Assembly: GCA_963777625.1 (NCBI GenBank)
Contig: CAVZRO010000037.1
Span: forward strand, 1 to 64,000
Direction of reading: 5' to 3'
DNA length: 64,000 nt
Origin: DATDIC01 sp963777625
GTDB lineage: Bacteria; Pseudomonadota; Alphaproteobacteria; Acetobacterales; Acetobacteraceae
How positions within the stretch are numbered: position 1 is the stretch's first letter; each line of letters starts with the position of its first letter. The notes below the pieces were generated by a model, which ran no database searches, was not told the origin of the DNA, and saw only the letters and a list, made by a program, of their open reading frames with translations. Below are positions 52,618 through 64,000 of this stretch, piece after piece. The position numbers and the translations under genes were made by a program.

Positions 52618-54554
52618 TCACGACCAGTGGCGGGGCACCGTCTCCATCCAGCTCCGCTGGAAATGCCGCCTGCCATCGACCGTGACCTCCACCTGGGCGG
52701 CGTGCGTGTAGCTCGTCGTGTCGCTTGCGGTCTGGCAGGTTGCCTCCACGTGGATGTCCAGCGTGGGATGCGGTGCTATGTAACTATAGGAAGATTTGAT
52801 CACGGCCCGTGCCGGCGTCCGGTTGGACACCGTGTAGGCGGAGCGGTTCGCCCCATTCTCCAGCCGGCAGGTCACCGCGTCGTTCACCAGGTCCAGCGTC
52901 AGTGCGTACACGGGCGGCGTCAGCGCCGGTATCGCCGGCGGCGGCACGTGCAGGAAAGGGGGCGCCACAACCTGCCGTGCTGCTGCCGCCACCGGCAGCA
53001 GCACCAGCGAGGCATTCGCCGGCCCGCAATGGATGCTGTTGCGGGTACTGAACGGCGTGGGCCAGGCATTCTGAAAGTCCGCACTGCTGATCGCCACTCG
53101 CAGCCTGTGGCCGGGCGCCAGCTCATACGCGGTGTGCCGCAAGGGAATGCGCAGCTCATGGATATCCCCGGGCACGATCGGCCGCGGCAGCTCGTGAGAC
53201 TCCCGGTGCGACGCCAGCAGCCCGCCATCCGAGATCAGCGCCGATCCCCCCTCCGGCGACACATCGCATAGTCGCACATGAAAATAGGCGGTCTCGGCGG
53301 ACGACGAGACATGCAGCACCGCCTCCGGGGCGCCCAGCAGCAGCATCGGGGCTGCCAGCGGCGCCGTGGTGTAAAGCACGGAATACGCATCATCGAGGCG
53401 CTGATCGATCGCCATCGCGAATGGCGTCGTGCTGCCCAACCCGCGCCGGCCCGTCGTCAGTCCGCAGGACGCGCGGTAGTCATAACTGTCGCAACCCGAA
53501 ACGGCCGCCGGTTCGGTGGACAGAGCGCCGCCCGCATGCAGATGGAAGCTGGTGGGCTGCACGTCCGGCGGCGGCCAGCCTGCCTCGTTCCGCCATTCCC
53601 CGGCATCTTCCAGCGTCAGCAGCGCGGGTGGCCGCCAGCGGCGCACGAACACCGTCACCGGCGGCTCGTCCATGATGCCGGTATCGAGTCCCTTCAGCCA
53701 ATGATCGAACCAGCGCAGATATTCAGGGCGGGTGTCGATGCGCGGGCCGGGGAGGGCGTCCGGCTCCTCGGGATAGTAGTGGCCCCAAGGTCCGATCAGC
53801 ACCTTCTTCGGCACTTGCAGGGACTGGAACGCCTTCAGTTCCGCGCTCGCGTACCAGTCGGGCCAGCCCTCGATCAGATACACCGGGCAGCGGACGCGAT
53901 CGAAGCCAGGCGCCAGGCTGCGCCGCCGCCAGTACTCGTTCTGCAAGGTGTTGCGGATGTAACCAAGGCTCCAGGGCGCGCTGCGCTCCAGCCGCTCGGC
54001 CCAGATCGATGCCCAACGATCGCCGGTTATTTCCGCGAACGGGGGGGCGAAATTATAGGCGTTCATCAGCGGGGCGTAGGACCTCGTACATCCAGGGGCG
54101 GAGCGCCCCGCCCGGATTGGTGAATTCGCTGTAGACGTCGTTGTTGGCGGAGCGGACGATCAGCGCCTTCAGGTGCGGCGGGTTCTGCGCCGCGACCTGC
54201 CACTGCACCACCGCGCCGTACGACTTGCCGATCATGCCAACTGCGCCCGTGCACCAGGGCTGCGCGGCAATCCACTCGATCATGTCGTAGCCGTCCTGGC
54301 GTTCCTCTGTCGGAGTAAATGTCGGTGGAAAAGCCAGACGAATTGCCGGTGCCACGCACGTCATACTGCACAACCACGTAGCCGTGCTGTGCCAGATAGT
54401 GCACCGCCGGCGGGTAATCCTCGACGCCCGGCCCTAGCCGGCGATACGGATTGTACTCCATCACCGCGGGGAAATGGCCATCGCAAGCGGGACGGGTGAT
54501 GCGCAGATTCAGCTCTATCCCGTCCCGCATGGAAACACGGATGCCGTGCAGCAC
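52618..54554 (-). pseudogene. CocE/NonD-family hydrolase with two frameshifts
   Basis: Three frames join in order: MRDGIELNLRITRPACDGHF to YDVRGTGNSSGFSTDIY, then TEERQDGYDMIEWIAAQPWC with the nucleophile serine in MIGKSYGAVV, then APLMNAYNFAPPFAEITGDR, LIGPWGHYYPEEPDALPG and the C-terminal jelly-roll domain to 52618. The breaks lie near 54322 and 54065. Restored it is a ~640-residue X-Pro dipeptidyl-peptidase/cocaine-esterase-type serine hydrolase. The start (GTG 54554 or ATG 54530) is uncertain because an IS4 relic abuts it. Confidence 0.75.
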
Positions 54555-54614
54555 GGTGAGCTCATGGCGGTTGGTTGCGTCCACGCAGCATCTGTGCATG
54601 CGGCCGGGCCGGCC

Positions 54615-55130
54615 GCAAGCGCGCGGGGCGCTGCCCGAGGCCGACTGGCGCAGTCGTTTGCGTTCCGCTTGCGTCGCTTCCGCCGACTTGCGCCGGACGA
54701 TCAGCCGCAACGTCAGCGCCGGCAGGCTTGCCTCAGCTTGGCCGGTGTCGCGGGCGTGGACGATGATCTCATGTGGCGCGTGGTCGACCGGCAAACCCCT
54801 CAGATATTCGAACAGATCGAACCGCGCGCCGTCCGGCAAATGCAACGTCAGGGATTTCCAGCGCAGCCGGACGATGAAGTCGGCGAACCCGTTGCCTTGC
54901 CGAAGGAACGCGCGCAGGTCCCTGAGGCGAGCGTAATTGCGGTCGGCGATGCGCACCTCGCCGGGCACCGGCGCGCCGCGACACAGCCCCTCGGCGCCAT
55001 GGCTGTCGGTCAGCTCCAGATGCGAAAACCCACCTCGGCCCAGGTCATAGACACCATGCACCCGCCAGTCGGTGCCTTTGCTGCCTGGCTTGCTGATCGA
55101 GGTGCCGTCGGCGATGCGCAGGATGCGTCC
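54615..55130 (-). pseudogene. IS4-like transposase internal relic
   Basis: The frame ILRIADGTSISKPGSKGTDW, VYDLGRGGFSHLELTDSHGA, PGEVRIADRNYARLRDLRAF and DFIVRLRWKSLTLHLPDGAR follows the central DDE region of a different IS4-type transposase (aspartates in RIADGT and VRIADRNYA). Both ends are missing: GC-rich repeats border it on the right and the CocE-like gene on the left. It is unrelated to the IS4 copies at the window start. Confidence 0.7.
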
Positions 55131-55217
55131 AGGCCAGGGGGCGCTGCCCCGCACCCTGCCAGAGGGCGCTGCCCTCTGGACTCCCGCCAAGGGCTCGCCA
55201 TTGGAACCCCACACTTG

Positions 55218-55292
55218 GGTTGGGTGTGAGGGGTGGGTGCCAACGCGTCTGTCACCAACAGCACGGTAGGTACCCACCCCTCACACCCAACC
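55218..55292. repeat. 75-bp inverted repeat with perfect 21-bp arms
   Basis: The left arm 55218-55238 (GGTTGGGTGTGAGGGGTGGG + T) and right arm 55272-55292 are exact reverse complements around a 33-bp loop. It lies between the IS4 relic and holB. It could form a strong hairpin in RNA or be a pair of inverted repeat units. Confidence 0.8.
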
Positions 55293-55319
55293 AAAACGGA
55301 TGGATTGCAAAGGCACAGC

Positions 55320-55378
55320 CTTTGCCGGGGTCCAGGGGCGGAGCCCTGGCGGGGTTCGGGGCAGCGCCCCTGGGTCTT
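55320..55378. repeat. GC-rich palindromic intergenic sequence
   Basis: TGCCGGGGTCCAGGGGCGGA then GCCCTGGCGGGGTTCGGGGC and AGCGCCCC form nested stems. Related words occur at 14500-14530 and 55135-55180. Such units are common between genes in Acetobacteraceae-like genomes. Confidence 0.5.
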
Positions 55379-55413
55379 TCTTGCCTCGCCCGATTGTCGG
55401 ACAACTGGCGCTG

Positions 55414-56450
55414 ATGGCACCCCCGGACCCCCGCGCCAATCCGTTCCTGCTCGGCCATGACGGTGCCGAGGCCACGCTGCTCGACGCGTTGCGGTCCGGG
55501 CGCATGCACCACGCCTGGCTGATCACCGGCCCGGAGGGAATCGGCAAGGCCACGCTCGCCTATCGCTTCGCCCGCCGATTGCTGGCTGGCCTGCCGGCTG
55601 CCAGCCGCCGGCGGCAAGCCTGGCGCTTGACGCGTCGCATCCGGTGTTCCGGCGCGTGGCGGCCGGCGCGCACGCCGATCTGCGCACCATCGAACGCGCC
55701 ATCAATCCGCAAACCAGAAAGCTGCGCAGCGAGATCGGCATCGACGAGGTGCGGGATGCCGCCGAGTTCCTGCGGCTGACCCCCGCCGAGGGGGGCTGGC
55801 GCGTGGTGGTGGTCGATCGCGCCGATGAGTTGAACCGCAACGCTGCCAACGCGCTGCTGAAAATCCTTGAGGAACCGCCGGCGCGCGCCGTGCTGCTGCT
55901 GGTCTGTGCCTCACCCGGTCGGCTGCCGACCACCATCCGCAGCCGCTGCCGCCGGCTGCGCCTGTCGTCACTGCCGGACGCCGCGATGACCGCGCTGCTG
56001 GCCGCCTACCTTCCCGAAATGGGCGAGGACGAACGCGCGCGACTGGCCACCCTGGCCGACGGCTCGCCCGGCCGCGCCCTGCTGCTGGCCGAGGCAGAAG
56101 GGATCGCGCTGTCCGCATTGGTCGATGACACCCTGAACGCCCTGCCGGACCTGTCGCCAGCCCAGGCGCACGGTGTCGCCGACAAACTCGGGCGGGACGC
56201 CGCCGCCTTCTCCACCTTTCTGGACCTGCTGCGCGCCGCGCTGGCCGACGCCGTGCGTGCCGCGGCGCGCGGGCGTGCCGACCCCGAGCAGGCCCGCATC
56301 GCCGCGCTGCGGCCCCTTGATGCCTGGAGCGACGTGTGGCACGCGCTGACGCGGTTGCAGGACGAGACCGAACGGTTCGCGCTGGACAGGCGTCACGCGA
56401 TCATCGCCGCGCTCGCCATGTTGACCGAACCCGTGCAGGCTTTGTCATGA
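55414..56450 (+). pseudogene. holB: DNA polymerase III delta-prime subunit, one frameshift
   Basis: MAPPDPRANPFLLGHDGAEA and MHHAWLITGPEGIGKATLAY (Walker A-like) are followed by a one-base break between ~55590 and 55625. The next frame carries SLALDASHPVFRRVAAGAHA, IDEVRDAAEFLRLTPAEGGW and NAANALLKILEEPP, the clamp-loader SRC-type region. HolB is essential, so an uncorrected frameshift in a living cell is unlikely and the break is probably a sequence error. Its stop overlaps the metG ATG. The tmk gene usually upstream in relatives is absent. Confidence 0.82.
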
Positions 56451-57982
56451 CCCAGCATTATTACATCACGACACCGATCTATTACGTGAACGGGCCGCCG
56501 CATATCGGCCACGCCTACACGACGATCGCCACCGACGTGATGGCACGCTTCAAGCGGCTGGACGGCTACGACGTGTTCTTCCTGACCGGCACCGACGAGC
56601 ATGGGCAGAAGGTGGAACGGGCGGCCGCGGAAGCCGGGCTCGACCCGCAATCCTTTACCGACAAGGTGTCGGCGGATTTTCGTGACGTGGCGCTGAAGAT
56701 GGGCGCCTCGTTCGACGACTTCATCCGCACCACCGAGGACCGGCACAAGGTCTCCTGCGCCGAGCTGTGGAAACGGCTGGAGGCGGCGGGGCAGATTTAC
56801 CTGGGGCATTACGAGGGCTGGTACGCGGTGCGCGACGAAGCCTTCTACGACGAAGCAGAGCTGACCACGCTCCAGGACGGGACGAAACTGGCACCCTCGG
56901 GCGCGCCGGTGGCGTGGGTGCGCGAGCCATCTTTTTTCTTCAAACTCAGTGCATGGCAGCAACCGCTTCTTAAGCTGTACGAGGACCAGCCGGACTTCAT
57001 CCTGCCGACCAGCCGCCGCAACGAGGTGACCAGCTTCGTGCGTGGCGGCCTGCGCGATCTGTCGATCAGCCGCACCAGCTTCAAATGGGGCATTCCCGTA
57101 CCGGGCGCTCCGGACCACGTGATGTATGTCTGGCTGGACGCCTTGAACAATTACGTCACCGCCTGCGGTTTCCCGGACGAGGCGGCGCCGCGCTGGCGCT
57201 ACTGGCCGGCCGACGTGCACATGGTCGGCAAGGACATCATCCGCTTTCATGCGGTCTATTGGCCGGCGTTCCTGATGGCGGCCGGGCTGCCGCTGCCGAA
57301 ACGCGTCTCCTCCAGCGGCTGGTGGACAGTCGCCGGGGAGAAAATGAGCAAGTCGCTCGGCAACGTCATCGAACCGCGCGAACTGGTCGGCACCTATGGG
57401 CTGGATCAGGTGCGCTATTTCCTGATGCGCGAAAAGCCGTTCGGCGCCGACGGCACGATCAGCCATCAGGCGCTGACCACCCGCATCAATGTCGATCTGG
57501 CGAACGACCTCGGCAATCTCGCGCAGCGCACGCTGACGCTGGTGGCGCGCAACTGCGACGGGCGGCTGCCGGGCAGGGGGGACATCAGCTCCGACGACAC
57601 GGAACTGCTGGAAGCCGCGCGCGCCGTGCCCGACCTCGTGCGGCAGCACCTGGAGGAGCAGGTTTTTCACGAAGCGCTGGAGGAGGTCTGGAAGCTGGTG
57701 CGGGCAAGCAACGGCTACATCGATCGGCAGGCACCCTGGGCGCTCCGCCGTACGGACCTGGCACGCATGGCCACTGTGCTGCGCGTCCTGACCGACGTGC
57801 TGCGGGTCATCGCGACGGTGCTGCAGCCGTTCATGCCCGGATCCATGGCGCGCATGCTGGATCAGCTCGGCGTGCCCCCCGACGCCCGCATGCTGACGGC
57901 ACTCGCTTCGCCGCTGCCGGATGGCATTCCGCTGCCCGCGCCGGAGGGTGTGTTCCCGCGTCACGTGGATAATGCAGCCTAA
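56447..57982 (+). CDS. metG: Methionyl-tRNA synthetase
   Basis: This 511-residue class I synthetase charges tRNA-Met. The HIGH-type motif is in NGPPHIGHAYT and the KMSKS motif in AGEKMSKSLGNVIEP. The catalytic domain includes FLTGTDEHGQKV and GKDIIRFHAVYWPAFL, and the anticodon-binding domain follows (NLAQRTLTLVARNCDG onward). It is the short form lacking a C-terminal EMAP-like dimerisation domain. The start overlaps holB as ATGA. It forms the conserved block holB-metG-tatD-MBL. Confidence 0.95.
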   Translation: MTQHYYITTPIYYVNGPPHIGHAYTTIATDVMARFKRLDGYDVFFLTGTDEHGQKVERAAAEAGLDPQSFTDKVSADFRDVALKMGASFDDFIRTTEDRHKVSCAELWKRLEAAGQIYLGHYEGWYAVRDEAFYDEAELTTLQDGTKLAPSGAPVAWVREPSFFFKLSAWQQPLLKLYEDQPDFILPTSRRNEVTSFVRGGLRDLSISRTSFKWGIPVPGAPDHVMYVWLDALNNYVTACGFPDEAAPRWRYWPADVHMVGKDIIRFHAVYWPAFLMAAGLPLPKRVSSSGWWTVAGEKMSKSLGNVIEPRELVGTYGLDQVRYFLMREKPFGADGTISHQALTTRINVDLANDLGNLAQRTLTLVARNCDGRLPGRGDISSDDTELLEAARAVPDLVRQHLEEQVFHEALEEVWKLVRASNGYIDRQAPWALRRTDLARMATVLRVLTDVLRVIATVLQPFMPGSMARMLDQLGVPPDARMLTALASPLPDGIPLPAPEGVFPRHVDNAA

Positions 57983-58042
57983 TACGCTGAACATGGAGGA
58001 AATCGGCGGGAACCCGGCACCAGGCGAGGCATTTTACCGATC

Positions 58043-58816
58043 ATGCTGATCGATTCGCACTGCCACCTCGATTACTACACGGACGCGGAACTCCCCGCCG
58101 TGCTGGCACGCGCCGCCGCGGCGGGCGTGGACGAGATGGTCACCATCGGCACCACGATGGAACAGGCCGCCAAGGTGCTGAAGCTGGTGGAAACCTGCCC
58201 CAACGTCTGGGGCACAGTCGGCGTGCATCCGCACCACGCCGCCGAAGCGGAGATTCCCGATCCGGCCAGTTTGGCCGCCCTGACGGAACACCCGAAGATC
58301 ATCGGCATCGGCGAGTCCGGGCTGGACTATTTCTACGACCGCGCGCCCCGCGACATACAGCAGGACAATTTCCGCGCCCATATCCGCGCGGCCCGGTTGG
58401 CTGGCCTGCCGCTGGCGATCCATGCCCGCGACGCTGACGCCGACATCGCCCGAATATTGCAGGAAGAACGGGATAGCGGCGGAGGGTTCGACTTCCTTCT
58501 ACACTGTTTCAGCTCATCTCGCCAACTGGCTGAATTTGCAATAAACTCTGGCGGATACGTCAGCTTCTCCGGGATCTTGACCTTCCCGAAATCCAATGAA
58601 CTCAGGCAGATCGCCGCCGATCTTCCAGCCGACCGTCTCCTGGTGGAAACCGATGCCCCATACCTCGCGCCCGTTCCCGCCCGCGGCAAGCGCAACGAGC
58701 CGGCCTATGTCGCCCATACCGCCGCCATGCTCGCCCAGCTTCGTGGAATCACGCCGCGGGATGTCGCCGAGCTGACCACCGCCAACTTCCTCCGCCTGTT
58801 CCGGAAGGCGGATTGA
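58043..58816 (+). CDS. TatD-family deoxyribonuclease
   Basis: This 257-residue TIM-barrel metal hydrolase begins with the HxH of MLIDSHCHLDYYTDAELPAV, followed by the metal ligands in GVHPHHAAE, GESGLDYFYDRAP, LAIHARDADAD and LLHCFSSS, and ends with LVETDAPYLAPVPARGKRNE, all classic TatD signatures. It acts as a 3'-5' DNase in repair or RNA quality control. It lies 60 bp after metG, and the MBL gene starts immediately after its stop. Confidence 0.93.
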   Translation: MLIDSHCHLDYYTDAELPAVLARAAAAGVDEMVTIGTTMEQAAKVLKLVETCPNVWGTVGVHPHHAAEAEIPDPASLAALTEHPKIIGIGESGLDYFYDRAPRDIQQDNFRAHIRAARLAGLPLAIHARDADADIARILQEERDSGGGFDFLLHCFSSSRQLAEFAINSGGYVSFSGILTFPKSNELRQIAADLPADRLLVETDAPYLAPVPARGKRNEPAYVAHTAAMLAQLRGITPRDVAELTTANFLRLFRKAD

Positions 58817-59647
58817 TTGCTGCCCCGGCAAGCGGACCCGGTACCAGCGCAGGCGGCTCGCGTCATTCTGCTGGGATGTGGCGGGTCGGCCGGCGTGCCC
58901 ATGCTCGGCGGGCCCGACGGTAGCGGCGACTGGGGCCGGTGCGATGCGGCCGAGCCGCGCAACCGTCGCACGCGCAGCAGCATCGTCGTGGAGAGCGGGC
59001 AGGGGGCCCGGCTGCTGGTGGATACCTCGCCCGAAATGCGTGCCCAGCTCCTGGCATGCCGGATTTCGCGCATCGATGCGATCCTGTACACGCACTCCCA
59101 CGCGGATCACATCACCGGGCTGGACGACGTCCGCATCCTCAACCGCATCGCCGATCGCCCGCTGGAGGCGTTCGCCACGGAAGCGACATTGCAGGAGTTG
59201 AGCACCCGTTTCGGCTACGCGTTCCGGCCCTGGAAGCCGCCGGGATTCTTCCGCCCGGTGCTGGATGCCTGCCCCGTTTCGCCGGGACAGGAGATCACGG
59301 CAGCGGGGATGCGGGTCAGGCTGTTCGCCCAGGATCACGGCTTTACCCAGACGCTCGGGCTGCGGGTCGGTTGGTTCGGCTATTCCACCGACGCGGTTCG
59401 GCTGGACGACGCTGCCTTCGAGGTGCTGGCCGGCGTGGATACCTGGGTAGTGGGCTGTTTCGGCCTCACGCCGCATCCCACGCACGCGCATCTCGATCGG
59501 GTATTGTCATGGGCCGAGCGGGTCGGTGCACGGCGCACCGTGCTGACCCATCTCGGCACCGACATGGACTGGGCCTGGTTGCAGGAGCGGCTGCCGCCCG
59601 GCGTGGAATCCGGCCAGGACGGTCTGGTTCTGCTGCCACCCGGCTGA
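58817..59647 (+). CDS. MBL-fold metallo-hydrolase (PhnP-like)
   Basis: This 276-residue metallo-beta-lactamase-fold protein has the HxHxDH motif in YTHSHADHITGLDD, an N-terminal VILLGCGGSAGVPMLGG typical of the PhnP/phosphodiesterase branch, and later histidines in TPHPTHAHLD and LTHLGTDMD. A TTG directly after the tatD stop at 58817 is the only start giving the full N-terminus. Alphaproteobacteria keep this gene after tatD. It may be a cyclic phosphodiesterase; the true substrate is unknown. Confidence 0.85.
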   Translation: MLPRQADPVPAQAARVILLGCGGSAGVPMLGGPDGSGDWGRCDAAEPRNRRTRSSIVVESGQGARLLVDTSPEMRAQLLACRISRIDAILYTHSHADHITGLDDVRILNRIADRPLEAFATEATLQELSTRFGYAFRPWKPPGFFRPVLDACPVSPGQEITAAGMRVRLFAQDHGFTQTLGLRVGWFGYSTDAVRLDDAAFEVLAGVDTWVVGCFGLTPHPTHAHLDRVLSWAERVGARRTVLTHLGTDMDWAWLQERLPPGVESGQDGLVLLPPG

Positions 59648-59715
59648 ACGCGACACTCGCCGTTGCGCCCCGACCGCGCTATCACCCACGCAGCCTGGCC
59701 GCGACAAAGGTTGCT

Positions 59716-63642
<3,927 letters not shown>

Positions 63643-63792
63643 TTTGGGTCGGCATAGCTACTTTCCATAATATTCCTTATGCGGCAATCGGATGTAGGCG
63701 CAAGGGGCCTGACGCGGTTCCTTAGGAAGCCCCGCCTCTTGCCTCGCGCGTCCAATTCGGCTTGAAACCGCGCCCTTTGGGCGGAGGGCCGG

Positions 63793-64000
63793 ATGGTCAA
63801 GGCGGTCGGCATCGATTTCGGCACCACCAATAGCGTCGTGGCCCTGCTGCACGATGATGGCTCGGTCACCACGCAGCGCCACGCAAGCCTCGATGTATTC
63901 CGTTCGCTGCTGTGTTTCTGGACCGAGCCGCGCCCTGGCCGCTCCGTCCTCCACCACGCGGCCGGACCCGAGGCGATCACCGCCTATCTGGAAGACCCGC
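63793..64000 (+). CDS. Hsp70-family protein, 5' end (partial)
   Basis: The frame MVKAVGIDFGTTNSVVALLH carries the phosphate-1 loop of the Hsp70/actin ATPase fold and continues with GSVTTQRHASLDVFRSLLCF. This resembles YegD-like or stand-alone Hsp70 relatives rather than canonical DnaK. GGAGGGCCGG precedes the ATG. The gene runs off the window end, so length and C-terminal domains are unknown. Confidence 0.8.
   Translation, partial: MVKAVGIDFGTTNSVVALLHDDGSVTTQRHASLDVFRSLLCFWTEPRPGRSVLHHAAGPEAITAYLEDP

Noticed and set aside
63761..63792. CTTGAAA upstream of the Hsp70-like gene as a heat-shock promoter
   Set aside because: No matching -10 element for the heat-shock sigma factor was found at the expected distance.

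Overview
The window is high-GC DNA (roughly two thirds G+C by eye) from an alphaproteobacterium, most likely of the Acetobacteraceae/Rhodospirillales. Support comes from the core clusters bamD-recN-ligA and holB-metG-tatD-MBL, an alphaproteobacterial-type L36, a long HAAT-type amino-acid transporter operon and GC-rich intergenic palindromes. No rRNA, tRNA or CRISPR array was seen.

Layout. 1-2.6 kb: two direct IS4-family copies in a palindromic repeat. 2.7-8.3 kb: livKHMGF, a branched-chain amino-acid-type ABC transporter, with a readable promoter and operator-like palindrome. 8.3-16.2 kb: GT4 glycosyltransferase divergent from otsA, then small metabolic genes, a lytic transglycosylase, ybaK and hemW. 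16.2-18.0 kb: a composite intergenic repeat carrying a nested IS1111-type element and a nested MITE-like element. 18.1-31 kb: small unknown genes, a ThiF/DsrE/SH3 group, an amidohydrolase, cold-shock protein, hydrolase-amidase-AtzG-like operon, decayed genes and an exported beta-propeller. 31-41 kb: insertion-sequence-rich region (IS701, IS1182, IS1111, IS5) surrounding an iron-type ABC transporter whose fbpA is separated from fbpBC by an IS. 41-44.4 kb: small accessory segment (decayed MntA/HepT pair, serine recombinase, Rap1a-like protein, unknowns). 45-64 kb: core genome (rpmJ, glcD-like, bamD, recN, ligA, holB, metG, tatD, MBL hydrolase, a large hybrid histidine kinase, start of an Hsp70-like gene), interrupted by IS630 and IS4 relics and a CocE-like hydrolase.

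Three observations stand out. First, a composite repeat (tandem CCCCGTTCCCCGTCAT units plus a CGTCATTCCCGCGAAAGCGG palindrome and a longer tail) recurs about nine times and is the landing site of IS1111, IS1182 and a MITE. Second, the non-coding end of the IS1111-type element holds short segments matching its own integration junctions, as expected for a guide (seek/bridge) RNA. Third, two loci share a 25-nt CUCCC-containing segment followed by an intrinsic terminator, which looks like a pair of small RNAs. At least ten otherwise intact genes, including the essential holB, carry single-base frameshifts, so either the sequence has indel errors or part of the region is decaying.
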